Part shown: piece after piece, positions 23,775 to 36,428 of the stretch
Numbering within the stretch: position 1 is the first letter of the stretch
Layout of the letters: each line of letters opens with the position of its first letter
Assembly (NCBI GenBank): GCA_964035545.1
Contig: OZ037770.1
Location: forward strand, 11,272,463 to 11,336,462
From: Bugula neritina
Lineage: Eukaryota; Bryozoa; Gymnolaemata; Cheilostomatida; Bugulidae
Reading direction: 5' to 3'
DNA length: 64,000 nt
Made by a program: the position numbers and the translations under genes
Notes under the pieces: model-generated
What the model saw: the letters and a program-made list of their open reading frames with translations, nothing else
The model's database searches: none
Told to the model about the DNA's origin: nothing

Positions 23775-25359
23775 TTAATCCAATACGCCCTAGGGCATTA
23801 AATGGATATTAAATTTAATATTAAAACTTTGAGCACTAGCTAATAAGACTTATATTAACATATGACATAAAACACATTTTAAACTCACCTGCCACAAACC
23901 AAGAGGTTCGCCCCTTGTTTTAATGAAGAGCAGGTAAAGAGGATAGACAAGTATGGGGAGAGAACTACTAATGCCGTAAAGCCATGCAAGGCCAATAGCT
24001 GCACTCGGGTACTCCATGTCGCCGTATTTAGGAGCCTCATACTTTACTAATGTGTAGAAAAACATGCCCTACAATGAAAATAAGATTATTTAGAAAGCAT
24101 AGAGAAAAAACCAATATGTTTAGACAATAATAAGGAATGAAACTTAAATTGGTGCAGATTTGGAAGACGCAAACGCTGGTATGAGAGAATGGCGTGTGAA
24201 AACAAGTTTGATTGAGTGCTTGACGAACACTAAGTAGAAAGTGATGCGAAAGAGCATCTAATGAACAGAAGTTTCCATTCAAATAATAACTTTATCTGGC
24301 CAATAGGATTCATTCATTTATTTAGCTCGACACTGCATAAAGTCGAGGCTTTTTCATCAAAATTATGTCAAATCAAATTTATTTATTTATTACCAACAAA
24401 ATTTAAGACAACCCATTAAAATATACCAGTTCAATGGAAACTCATTTTTTCCCACAGTAGACAGATATCATCTCTACTAATTTCAACAATTCTGCTTACT
24501 CTAGTCATGCCAATATCTCATGATCAACTTTTGCAATAAGCCATTTTGTGATGCTAAAGTTGTGCAATATTAATTAGAAATTTATCAATCTACAGGTCAT
24601 ACATACACACACTGCGTACAGCACTCAAAAGAAGACAACTTACAAAGACTATGAGAGGAGTTACAAATTGCCACATGATTCGCCAAACAATGACAGGCTT
24701 GTATCCAATCATTGCTTCTATATCTCTGTAGAGACGTTCGCCACCTTAAAATGAGAAGAAATCTTCAAATTTTAACAAAACATATATATAATGCCATACA
24801 AATAATATATTATGTATAGTATAGTATAAAATATACTATACAATACAAAACTTCCTATCAGCAGGACAAAAGCAGATATATATTGTTTCTACATGACCTC
24901 AATTTGTAAATTTGTAATTGGCTGATCAAGATCCGTACCAACAAAAAACCACTTGACTGTACCTGTCACTTTAACAGGATGCAGCAGGTAGTGAAACTGC
25001 CAAGTTTGCACAATATGCTGGCATATAGCAAATTTTAAAGGTTATATAGATGCTACATGCACTGTAGGTATAAAGGAAGGAATAAAAAGATAAATCCAAA
25101 TTGATAAAAGAAAGTATTAGACTTTTGAATACGTACCGTACACCCAGCCAATCACAATGCATTCTACAGCACTGATGAGCAGCAAGCTGAAGATTCCAAT
25201 ATAACCATCCATCAGTTGAAAGAAGTAGACTCCAGCCTACATTATATATTACATAATATTATTTATCTCATATGAGTAGATTGAAACTGAGTCATTTTTA
25301 TAAAGTTCCAGTGAATAATTAATGTGCACTACTAATATAAGAAAGTTATATTGCTATAC

Positions 25360-25419
<60 letters not shown>

Positions 25420-28400
25420 TATAATATAGGATATATATGTGCATACTATATAGCAATATAACTTTCTATATATTCTATATGATCTTGCTGTACATTAGAG
25501 TTGTCTTCACTTACATGAGTACAACAAATTAACCCGAGACAGAAAGCTATCAGACACAGAACACCGGTGAACAGAGATTTCTTCAGTCTGCTAGAGAAAT
25601 ACTCTCCAAACTCATCCATAACAGAAGTAGTGAATGTCTCAAACATGGCGAACTACAAATCATTAGGAATATCTTAAGTTAGGCTGTTGTCACGATACAT
25701 TGCACTACACTGATGTACCAAGCACATAGCAAAACCTAACAGACTAAAAGCATATTTTAGTGCAGGAATAAAAACCAGTAAACAAAGACTTGTATAGTTT
25801 GCATATATCCTAGAATCTAACCTCGAGAGATACACTAAGTACGGTTACAGTATTAGTGAATACAGTGTTATGTAGGTATCTCACTGGTTACAGCTTATTA
25901 CTAAAACTAGCCAAATATTCAAAGCCATGCAGAACAAAGTTCAGACTTTTCAGACATAAACAGTTGAAATTCATGTCACATGATGAGCTGATAAATCAAA
26001 TTATTCTGACTTCTTAGAATTTTATGATATAAAATTGGCCACATGTCTATCAACTGTTATACAGTTAATTAATGATATTTTATACTTTGATGTAAATAGC
26101 TAAGGTTACTCCTAAACTGCCTAACAAAAACTTCCATCTTTCATTATATTCATACCATAAAATATATTTTTTGGCAGTTCTTGCTAAATGCAAATATATA
26201 ACAAGTAATAAATTTACATATTTTACTAATTTGTTGCATAAAAATAGAAATTTGAACTTGCAAGTGTCAAATAGGCATTTATTAAATAATTCTAAATCAA
26301 CGAAATGAAAAACATGCTTTGTCGAAAAAATTGGGGCAGAATAATACAAGGTATTGCTGCTTATCACATTGGAAATATTGAGACACGCCCAAAGATAGGA
26401 CAATGATGTCTACACAAAGCTAGAAGCTCAGTAGAGATCTATACCTATATCTATACATACCTGGGAGTCAAGGCCAACCGAGAGGATCATTATAAAGAAG
26501 AGAACGGCCCAAAGTTGCGGTACAGGAAGTTGGGAGATGGCGTAAGGATAAGCTACAAACACTAGCCCTGGTCCTGTCAACAAATTAACAGACAACTTCT
26601 CAAACTATGTGTAAAGTTAATTAGCTAACTACAATAATATATGTAAACATGCGGCAGCAGTGGTCTAAGGGCTAGAGCACTGGCTTAGTAAACACAAAGT
26701 CATGGGTTCAAACCACGACAAAGGTCATTGGTGATGTTAGGAAGAGCATCCAGTCATAATTGCTCCTGTGCTTTCTCTGAATAAGCCCACTTCTATCAAG
26801 GGTTTCTCAGAGGATAGTGAATATAAATTCACATGACCGTTTATGATAAAAGTGAACAATTACATAGCCCCCTGATGTATTAGTCACCATAATATATATA
26901 AATACTGCAACTAGGTATAAAGATAAAGTATACTTTAATGAATTATGATGTTGAAGGATAAATAGTATTTTCAGTAAGCTATAACACTGTTTTGTTAAAT
27001 TGACTGCCAGATATATAACAGTATAGATTATAGAACATATACTAACAATGATAAGGTGTACTTGTAGACTCAGTGTAATGGCAAACATTGCTAAGATATG
27101 CTGCCTGTTCTGCCATTGTTTTGGCAGCAGCCGCCTATTGCTGGCACATTGCCAAACATCTGACAAAAATATTGTGAATAAAATTTCCAACAGATTTAAG
27201 ATCTGGTTGAGAGATGCCAAGCCAGTCAAAATTTATATGTTTTTATCAAAACCACCTGCTGAAACTGCTGATATATTTTAAAAAAACTCTAGTCTAATCA
27301 AAACAATGCTGTCATTACTTTTGATAAAATAATGTTTTAAATTTCCTTTAGAAAACAAAGCAGTAACCTTTGAGTTTGTGTCATTCGTCCCACACATTTC
27401 TTAGTAAGTCAGCTAACAAGAGTATTCTGGGAAGGGCTTATCTTACAATCACAAGTCATTCTACTTTGAACCCCTGTGAGGGGTCTTGTAATTCATTGCA
27501 TGCAACACAAGACCAAGGTAAAAAGAGTGAATTTGGACTCTTATTGCACTTTTTGTATTATATTATATCTTGTAATATTTTAAAACTTGCCAGCTCTATT
27601 TCTATAGAAGAGTTGTGTAAAAATGTTATTATTAATCATAAAAATAAGTTCTATTGTTGATAAAACCCCTCGGGCCTAGTATATAATATAACCTAGTAGT
27701 ATTATCATTATATAACATTTTAGAATAAATTTGTAATGCTGTAGCTAATTCAAGGTACAATATCACCTTATAATAGGTTAATTGGTTACATATTATAATG
27801 GAGCTCCTTAGAGCATACTTGAATATTAGTTTTGATGTATAGTGAAACAATGCATAACATATAAATTATAACAATACATTACATTACATATCTTTATTAC
27901 ATTATATAATAGTGGTTTAACATGTTCCATTGTATAATATGTTATAGCATATTATAATATGTCATATTACACATTACACATGTTATAGCATATAATATGT
28001 CATATTACTCATTATATTGCACATGGCTATAGCATATTACAGCGTTATTTTACACATTAGATATACTGTAGTTGTCTTACCCTTGTCTATGATGTCCTTG
28101 ACCTCCACTCCAGCTTCATTAGCCATATACCCCAGCACACAGAAGATCACAAAGCCAGCGTATATACTCGTGGCACAATTAATTAGCGGCACAACCACAG
28201 AAAACCTGCAATGACGTGCATTATTTACAGTTGCTGTACGGTATGATCGGAGTTATGCTATCAACAAGGGATGTGTTAGAGTCACTATGGGAATACCTGT
28301 AAATGTTGGTGTTGAACTTGTTATAGCTGGCCATGGTGATGAGCCCTCCCCAAGCTGCACCCAATGAGAAGAAGATTTGTCCACATGCCTCCACCCACAC

Positions 28401-31400
28401 CTGGCAAAGAAACCAACTATACAGCTGGGATAGAGTGGTGGAACACAGAGGGCTACATGAGTATCTCATAGATACGCTAGACACTGGTAGGGGAGATTAG
28501 GGAAACTATGTAAGTGATACTACATTGATATCAACAAGAATTTACAAGTCTTTGAGCAGCTTAGATAGTGCAAATATTGAAACATGGCATTAACAATAGT
28601 TATTGTATACTACAGCAAACATATTTCTAAATTTACATACAGTATTAACACATGGTATTACATATTATAGTATAGACTGCATTAACGTTTGTATTACACA
28701 TGAAAAAAGACTATATAGTGGAAATCACAAATCTTTACTTACAGTTGGTTCAGCCAGTTTGGTAAAGTTGGGTTTCATATAAAACTCCACTCCTTTGATG
28801 CTTCCCTCCATTGTAGCCCCTTGTATTAGCAGAACAGTGAGAAGAATGTAGGGGGCTGTAGCCGTGACGTACACCACCTACACAGCAACAGAGAATGTAG
28901 AACACTAGGCTACACAGCAACAGAGAATGTAGAACACTAGGCTACTCAGTAACGCAGCACTACTCTATTAACTTGAATGTTATAGAAAAACCAAAGAGCT
29001 AAAAAAAGTTTTTAAAACCAAGAAAGCATTTTTTGCTTAGGAAAAGAGTAAATTTGGATAACAACTAAGTAATTTATGATAGGAGTACATTCAGACTAAC
29101 ACCTTAGCTGACTGGGCTTTTAACACTAGTTTGCATTAATGTACTGCAGTTTACATGCAAAATTAACCTATAGTTTGGCCCATCATCAACTGACCTAATT
29201 TCAGCTGATGATGTTTATTCATAGTAAAACATTTGCTAAGTTACTCTAAATGGGTATTAGTATATATTAGTATTAGTATTATTATACTATCATAATTACT
29301 AATTGCATGTACTAATAGGTTAATTGTAGCTGAAATATGGCCAACATCCTAACAGCTGCATCCTGACCTTTCCAGAAGACTTGATGCCCTTAATGAGACA
29401 CAGATAGACTAAGATCCAAGCAAAGAGAAGAATGAGGGTGAGGTCCCACCTCAACTCAATGACGTCTGTAATGGCGCCAGACCGAGAAAGGATCTTGTTA
29501 CTACAGAAGACGTGCAGATAATGGAGTCAACATAGCAAATAATATAATAGGAATATAAAAAAAACATGTAAATAATATTAAAAGTAATTTGCAAAATAAA
29601 TAAGTAAATAATATTAGAAAAAGAATAGATTAAAGTATAGAATATATAAGCATTTGCAAGGGTATGTTTCATCAATAATTAAAATATTTTATATTAGCTT
29701 GTTGCAGCTTATATAGCTTTAATTTGAGTTGCTTTACTATAAAAATGCAGATAATGCAATGTTGAATATTGATTGACACCTGCATTTATTTTATTATCAT
29801 TTCTTTTAAATTAAACAACATGGTGTAGAGTAACTCAACACTGTTTACACACTGATAGCCTAAAATCTTCACACAATATGTGCTGAATTAAGGTAGGCTT
29901 GACAGACTAGCCTATCTAATTCAACTTTGAAATTCATATCGAAAAATTGAAACTATTACGATGCACAGACTTGTAGACGATGTGTAGACGTTGAAACAGG
30001 AAATAGCTTACTCCCAGAATTCTTCAGCAGGGTACGGAGGTCGCTTGATATCTTCACTAGAGGTCAAGGTTTCATTGCAGAGTGCTAGAGTTGCATTGGC
30101 TAAACCATCAACATAACTTAATACAGTGCCATTGATGCTCGTGGTATTGTCTCCCATGTCAGTAGAGAGGCATGGGGCAGTTGCTTGAGTTGTGTTTACT
30201 ACAAGTAAGATATTTATATGCTAAAAATAGAACTGAAAATACTGGTATATTTTATGTGCATTATTTAACTCTTGTAACAAATAACAACCTAAATTATACT
30301 ACATGTTGCAGTAATTGCAAACAAATAACTGACCCAGATCTCTTCTGATTGAATAGCATTAGATCTATAATTTACATTTCATATATGCTAAGGAATGCTG
30401 CAGTTGGCTTGTTTCTAATTATTGAGAATACTAATACGTAGTGCTAGCCTTGTGTAGTTGCACACAGCCTGGCCACATGTAGATGTTATATGTAGTTAGT
30501 GTTTCACAATCAATGTCTCTAGCAAAAAAGTCACAGTTATTTGGAAGTAATAGGAAGAGAAAGATAGTTAATAGCTAAGGGAAACTGACCATATATATGA
30601 TTAAATTGTGTATGCTAGGTTTATAAGAATAGCAGTAAAATTCCAACAACTAGTTTTCTACACTCTGAAGTATGCAGTTTTATTTCAATGCATTCTCACA
30701 CAAATACACTTGCTGTTTGACGGAACTGAAATATATTAGGATATCCTTCTGACAATATATTCTAGAAACTGAATGCAGGATGAAAATACCTTTTTGGCCG
30801 AGTGGCGTACATTCGTCTGTGTTCCACCAGTTACCACACTCTGACCAAGGGAGAACCTTGGAGAAGGAGTGGAAGAAATAGTACAAGGTCCACATGATGA
30901 TTACGTTGTAGTAAACACAGCAGTAGACTGATACCATTACCATTCCCAGTCCTAAACCTGCAAGCATATGGTTTATAGACTATAGAGGGGGTTGGTACGT
31001 TATATAATGGGGAGTAAGCAAATAATATGAGGATTTTGTGTTATTATCACAAGCAACCTAAATTAGTCGTCATTTAAAATGGTTTTGAGTATGTCAAATA
31101 TACTGAGGAAAAAGTACATAAATACCCTAAAGAAGTATAGCATCTACAAAAGCTACAAATAATTTTCTAAATATTCAATAAATATTTCATTATTGCCTTG
31201 GTTGAAAGTGATTGCAATATTTGAATATAGTTATCACTTGTGATATTTTTCAAATTAAACAAAAGTTGTCTTCTCAATTTTGCATTTAGGTTATTATGCA
31301 GTTTATTCAACTTGTAGAATATTGCGGGTGTCTTTCAAAACCATTTTAGTGACTGTAGTTTTATCCCTACTGAATTTCACCCCCACTTGTATTGACTTCA

Positions 31401-34400
31401 AAATGTTATGACTAGAACCTAAAACATCTTATGAGGTCTGTCAACACATCTACTGATGACAGGTACACGTGTAACATTATGCCATTATACGTGTAATATT
31501 GTAGCATTATTTGTGTAACATTGTGCCATTATAAGTGTAATATTGTGTAATATTTTGCCATTATACGTGTAATAATAATGGGCGAGTTTTCTTACATGAA
31601 CTTTGGTTATACATTTTAAAACATCCGTATTTTGGTGTATGAAACATTTTAGCAACTGAACATCATACAAATTAAGGATTTTTCTAGCCTGTACTCTGTA
31701 TATTATTTTTAAGATAGTGTTATTGAAATTTGTTATTGTAAACATGTAGTCAGGTTGCTCATTGAAAGGTTTGACGAGTGTGTTAGTTTCTCAGAGTAAA
31801 TCTATTTTTATAATTATATTTATAGAGTTATAAAAATAGAACTGTTTGCATAAAGGTATTGTTTCATTTATAGACAAAAATTGGGAAATGTCTCCATCGT
31901 TTTATTTCAAGTGTAATTTATAAATAACTTAACAACTGCAGCAAGTTGCAAGTAGAAAAGTTAGTTTTGAGGGTAGTGTACTAGTTGACACAGTAGTAAA
32001 GTGTTATGTATAGTGAATTAACCTTAATTGTCCTCACCATTGTTATCAGTCACAACATAACATAATGCCAGTTTTAATGTATTATATAGTATTATTCAGT
32101 TATGTATTGTGTCTGTGATTAGTTTAATGATTGTATCAGCTTTTGATTTCCGATTATGCTCATTGAAAAAATAAAAATGGTTCTGAGAAGTTCAATAGAC
32201 AATCTTCACTCAACCTATTCCACGAGTTAATTTAACTCAGAAGAATTCTACACATGCCGGCTCATTATTACAATGCAGGCAGCATGAATGGAGAAAATCA
32301 ATAATTGCGTGTGTAAGGCATGTTTGCATAATATAATTCATCAATAGAAATGATTTCATTATTAGGTTTGCTATTTAAGAAAAATGGAAAATTTCCATTG
32401 CCTTCAAAAAATTTCCGTGACGTGTGAGTATTATATCAGCTATTACCATCGTTACATTGTTTTTTCAATGACAATTCGTCGGCAGCGAGCATTGATACGG
32501 CAGCATGCATTGAAGCACATGTTATGTTTACAGGGAAGTTGAGTTCAGAAGTACAAGTTTATAGCGGTTAGCAACCCAAAGCAGTGGACCCTAAATGCCT
32601 ACTTTCTATGCCTACCAAAGAACCTACATGCATTTCACTGAGGACCTGCATGTAATAGCATTTATAACAAATAAAAAATAAACACAACAAGGATAAAAAT
32701 GTGAGCCTTTCTCGTAGGCTGTGTTCACTGATAAGCAGTGCTTTTAGTACGGTACCTAGAGATGAGCCTGCGAGCTACTGCACGGAAGCTGACTAGGCAC
32801 TAAGTCTAAGCAGCGGATACGACAGCAGCTTCCGACCATCAGCGTCTGCAGCTGCCGCCATTTACTTCTCTATGTAAAACAATGTAATTAAGAATACAAA
32901 TATTATTAACATCTTGATGTAGTAAGACAATGAATAAAACATTACATACTGAGTATAAACCCTGAATATAAACAAACAATGGATACCAGTTGATGAAAAC
33001 CAAGCAAAAAGCAAAAATTTCTTCAATTTCTGAATTTAGTGATCATCAAGTCATACTAGGAATAATAAATCCAGTGTTTATTTATAGCAGAGCTACAATT
33101 TTATAGCTGAATACTACAACAACTTTATAAAAGAATATGCCTTTACATTACGCAATTACAATCTAACTAGAACACACTTAATTAGAATTAAAATGACGAA
33201 GTGTTTATGGTGGAAAAAGTTCACAGATTTGTTTTAGTGGGAAAATAATAAAGATGTTTTAGATTGAGACTGTGAAAAGGTAGGATAGTAAGGGTTAGTG
33301 CACATGGAAGTCTTATTTAATGATATGTTATTTATTTACACAATTTATCTTCTCTAACATAATATATAGAATAGCAAAATGAGAGAATAATACACATTAG
33401 CTTATTGCTACTAGATTCTAGTGACTATGCATTAATTTCCCTTGCCATTACAAAGAACCACAGACATAGCTTGACACATATAAGTTCTACCACAAATTTT
33501 CTAGTACACAAGTATTAAATTTAGTTAAAACAGTTTTTTGAACTAAAAATTAGCATATAAATTATAAAGCACAGAAAAGTGTGTATATTTTATTCTCCAA
33601 AGTAAATGTAGACATAGGAAGATGGCATTCTAATGCCTTTACTGACAAAGAATGTAAAAATATGTTGAAAAAAGCATCCACAACCAGTACTAATGTAACT
33701 GTCAGGGGAGGTAACTTTTTACAAAACACCGTTTCAAATAGAAGCAGATGTGATAATTTAGTATTTTGATATGCAGACGCATTGTATGCCAAGTAAAGCC
33801 TAATTTCATGCAATAAAATTTCTAAACTATTTTTCGAAAATGTTTCACAGCTTTTTTTTTTTAAATGGCTACTATTGCATCACATATTTTAAGAGAGTTG
33901 TGCTGAAGCAGTGACAGCAGTTTGAGATCAATACTGCTGTGCTGATTAGGGTTTACAAGTATACTAACTACACTTTAATAACCACAAACTTAATTAAAAT
34001 TCATAGTAATAAAGACCTTCTGCTCCCTAGGGTATTAGAATAGCAAGATTGGTTATTCACCACAGCTGTAGCAATTAGAGCTGGCAGAAGGATAGAATAC
34101 AAAAAGGAGTAGAAAGTGGTGTATGCTGTGACCAGGATGTCACTGTGAATATAGTGTCTTTGTACTAAGTCTTGCCAAAGTATGAATTCTAATCAGTCAT
34201 CAAAACATTTAATAGGTCTTCAGGAATTTATCTGATTTATTTCATCAGTAATTATTTTTACAGTTTCAAAGTGACAGCCTCTAATGATTCACAAGCACAC
34301 ATTGCAAGGGAAGTGAGAGATGGTAAAGAATTGAAAGCTGCTGGAGGGGGGACAATGATAGGGGTGGAGATTATAAAGTTACCTTTAGCAAGGGGGCAGA

Positions 34401-35426
34401 GGGACCAAACCCCTACCGGCCCAGCCTGAGCGAACTGACCAGCTGACATCTCCATGAACACTAGTGGTATGCCACACAGGAACAGGAATATAGTGTAAGG
34501 GATGAGGAAAGCACCTAAAAGAACCATGAAATTGACAGTCAAAAAATTCATTTTTCAACATTTAAAATTTGATATATTTTCAATTCGACAACAGTAAATA
34601 AAGTAGGAGGTATAGGTGCAGTAATGAAGAAATTGAGAGAAGCCTGTGTTTTAGATTAGAAATGTGGCAAAAGAAGTTATGTTCTCGCAAAAATTTCAGC
34701 TCGCACCCCAAACCAAAATCTATTAAGAAATTTAAAGAACTTAGGCTATCTCAATTTCTGCACTATTGATTTTTAAATGATTAATAATATTTTTATAAAA
34801 TAGTTGTATTACAGTTTAATTAATTTTACTGCTAGTGCTTTTACAAATTTCAAAACCTAAATTTCATGTGGTAATATTAATATTATCAATCTCACCTCCG
34901 CCATTTTTGTAACACAAGTAGGGGAATCTCCAAAGATTGCCCAGCCCCACAGCGTAGCCTACTGTGCTCAGTAGAAACTCAAACTTGTTACCCCAGTTAC
35001 CTCGGGCTTCTTCTTCACTGCTCGATGAGTTGGTGTTGGATGAGGAATCTGGACTATCGCTCTTAGAGCACTCATACTTATCTAAAGTCATAGTAATTAA
35101 TATTAATAATACACATCTTATTCAACTGTTAGCACATGGGGGGCATACTCCCTAAAGGAAATTTAACAAAAAAGAAACAAAACTGCCCTAACTAAAAGAA
35201 CAGCATTTAATCTGTAACTTAAAGCAATAGTTATAGTGATACTAATACTGTAATACAGAATGAGGATATTTAAAAACTGAAATCATTAAAAACAATTGCA
35301 ATTTAACATAAATATACAAAATAAACTAAATATGCTATGATGTCTATAAAACTAAAACTGCTTTCAAAAGTCAACCAAAATCTTTATAAAATTAAAGTAT
35401 TGCATACCTTTTCCACACAGGCCCAT
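22258..35426 (-). CDS. Sodium/chloride-dependent SLC6 transporter, glycine-transporter-like (15-16 exons)
   Basis: This is a 12-TM plasma-membrane symporter of the SLC6 family. Coding exons, 5' to 3': 35426-35408 (tentative), 35081-34896, 34514-34383, 30957-30790, 30198-30012, 29500-29368, 28877-28743, 28400-28297, 28205-28081, 26573-26461, 25652-25515, 25236-25137, 24744-24644, 24068-23889, 23593-23502 and 22378-22258. Phases agree throughout, giving about 677 residues. TM1 reads [20 protein letters not shown], the Na+ site motif, with Gly rather than the monoamine Asp. TM6 has [20 protein letters not shown], with the Trp typical of glycine and B0,+ transporters. TM7 keeps NCATS (chloride-site Ser) and TM8 GLDS. 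The large loop ends PAEEFWD and has five N-x-S/T sequons. The C-terminal LPEWG resembles the glycine transporters' PDWG. Glycine as substrate is inferred from similarity. Confidence 0.92.
22546..23300. mobile_element. 755-bp terminal-inverted-repeat element in the last SLC6 intron
   Basis: The ends are inverted copies of CACAGGATAGTTAAGGGCA, continuing with one mismatch for a few bases. The interior is noncoding and has an internal direct duplication: a CAGTACCAGTAAAAT block followed by a CCAGTGCAACTTTTTT block occurs at about 22620-22715 and again at about 22800-22890. It looks like a nonautonomous DNA transposon. I see no clear target-site duplication and cannot assign a superfamily. Confidence 0.7.
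23737..23770. repeat. (TA)n microsatellite
   Basis: An uninterrupted alternating TA tract within an SLC6 intron. Confidence 0.9.
25340..25467. repeat. Perfect 19-bp inverted repeat around a (TA)n tract
   Basis: AGAAAGTTATATTGCTATA at 25340-25358 recurs as its exact complement at 25449-25467, with about 90 bp between that is mostly (TA)n. It lies in an SLC6 intron. It could be a degenerate MITE or a long cruciform. Confidence 0.8.
26652..26830 (+). mobile_element. tRNA-derived SINE, near full length
   Basis: The head has an RNA polymerase III A box (TGGTCTAAGGGC at 26661-26672) and a B box (GGTTCAAACC at 26705-26714) at tRNA-like spacing. The body (GGTGATGTTAGGAAGAGCATC...) recurs elsewhere in the window. 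The tail reads AGGATAGTGAATATAAATTCACATG. It lies in an SLC6 intron. Confidence 0.75.
28878..28946. repeat. Tandem duplication of about 33 bp next to an SLC6 splice acceptor
   Basis: CTACACAGCAACAGAGAATG and its continuation occur twice head to tail. On the minus strand this is the intron end just before the exon starting at 28877, so the acceptor tract has been copied. Confidence 0.8.
31455..31580. repeat. Degenerate tandem repeat in an SLC6 intron
   Basis: Units like GCCATTATACGTGTAATATT repeat imperfectly about five times. Otherwise the 3.4-kb intron from 30958 to 34382 shows little beyond A+T-rich sequence, a slightly GC-richer patch at 32.70-32.87 kb and the possible cryptic exon at about 34.03-34.16 kb. 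Confidence 0.6.
34609..34775 (+). mobile_element. MITE family A, full-length copy
   Basis: About 165 bp. It starts TAGGTGCAGTAATGAAGAAA and ends with the partial inverse TTTCTGCACTATTGATTTTT. The interior carries AGCCTGTGTT, AAGAAGTTATGTTCTCGC and CGCACCCCAAACCAAAAT, shared by all copies. It lies in the SLC6 intron before exon 34514-34383. Confidence 0.8.
35408..35426 (-). CDS. Tentative first coding exon of the SLC6 gene (alternative start)
   Basis: ATG GGC CTG TGT GGA AAA G is followed by a GTATGC donor. Joined to an acceptor ending CTTTAG just before 35081 it stays in phase and gives MGLCGKDKYECS. Without splicing, translation would start at ATG 35091 (MTLDKYECS). Both are compatible with the rest of the gene; transcripts would decide. 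Confidence 0.5.
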
Positions 35427-35997
35427 TATTTCTACCCAGTAGCAAATTAACAGTTCAGTTGTGCGATGCAGAAAGGGTTGAGAGAGAATGAGATTAGCAC
35501 CTTAAGTACACATGTGTATAAAGCATGCCAAGCGTATGTTTAGCCAATCAGAAGCGGAGTGTAGAACACCACATGCACTTTATATGAAATCAATAGCTGG
35601 CGATGTATAATAATAGTGTTTAGCTGCTTCACGGTATTTGTTCATCAGATTAGGTTAGACTGAGGACAAAAGAGCTTAATTCCAGTTATAGAAATGCACT
35701 GCAAACAGTATGCCACTATGCAATGGAATTTTACAGTAAAACTCTACTTGACTTTAGTGAACTATTATTACAAGAAGAAACCTTTCAATGGTTGTATGTT
35801 CACTGTGTAATGAATGAAGGGCTACTAATTACTATATACCCAGCTTGGAGTAATCATTACATGAAAATGAAAACTATAAGGCCATATGAACCATTTAACT
35901 ACAAAAATTGACTGCATAAAACATGGTAGTCTGTAGTGAGCCTTGCTACGAGAGTAAGCCAAGTGGGTGGGTGGTAGACATGAGTGTAGTTGGCAGG

Positions 35998-36064
35998 AGC
36001 ATAGGTGCAGTAACGGAGAAAGGAGGTAGCCTATTGTTCTAGATGAGAAATATAGCAAACCATA
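35998..36064 (+). mobile_element. MITE family A, truncated copy
   Basis: Only the head (ATAGGTGCAGTAACGGAGAA) and part of the body remain. Confidence 0.6.
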
Positions 36065-36260
36065 ATTAATAAAGACAATTAAAGAATGTAGGATATAAAA
36101 ATGTTTCCATTACCTTGCTTACACAAGTAAAATATTGCTACAGAAAAAATGCATATCATACCAAAAGGGGGTAGATGAAATGCATATAACTAGATGGGTG
36201 AAGTCAATATTTGAAGGCTCATTAGTTCGAAGGTCCATTGCTTCATTCCCAACTAAATAA

Positions 36261-36428
36261 GGTAGGTGCAGTAATAGAGAAATTAAGAGAAGCCTGTGTT
36301 CTAAATGAGAAATGTACCATAAGAAGTTGTGTTCCGCGAGAATTGCAATTTGCGCCCCAAACCAAAATTTAATAACAAAATCAATGAACTTAGGTTATCT
36401 TGACATCTCCACTACTGCTCCTAAATGA
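36261..36428 (+). mobile_element. MITE family A, full-length copy
   Basis: Head GGTAGGTGCAGTAATAGAGA and tail TCTCCACTACTGCTCCTAAA are clear imperfect inverted repeats. The interior matches the other copies. Confidence 0.8.

Noticed and set aside
26661-26730. Functional tRNA gene
   Set aside because: The A and B boxes are present, but no acceptor stem closes and the repeat body follows, so it is a SINE head.
26807-27281. Minus-strand 140-codon and plus-strand 77-codon frames in an SLC6 intron
   Set aside because: They lie between exons whose phases already join, and no family is recognisable.
33562-33813. Frames on both strands in the long SLC6 intron
   Set aside because: Not needed for the transporter, no splice support, no recognisable domain.
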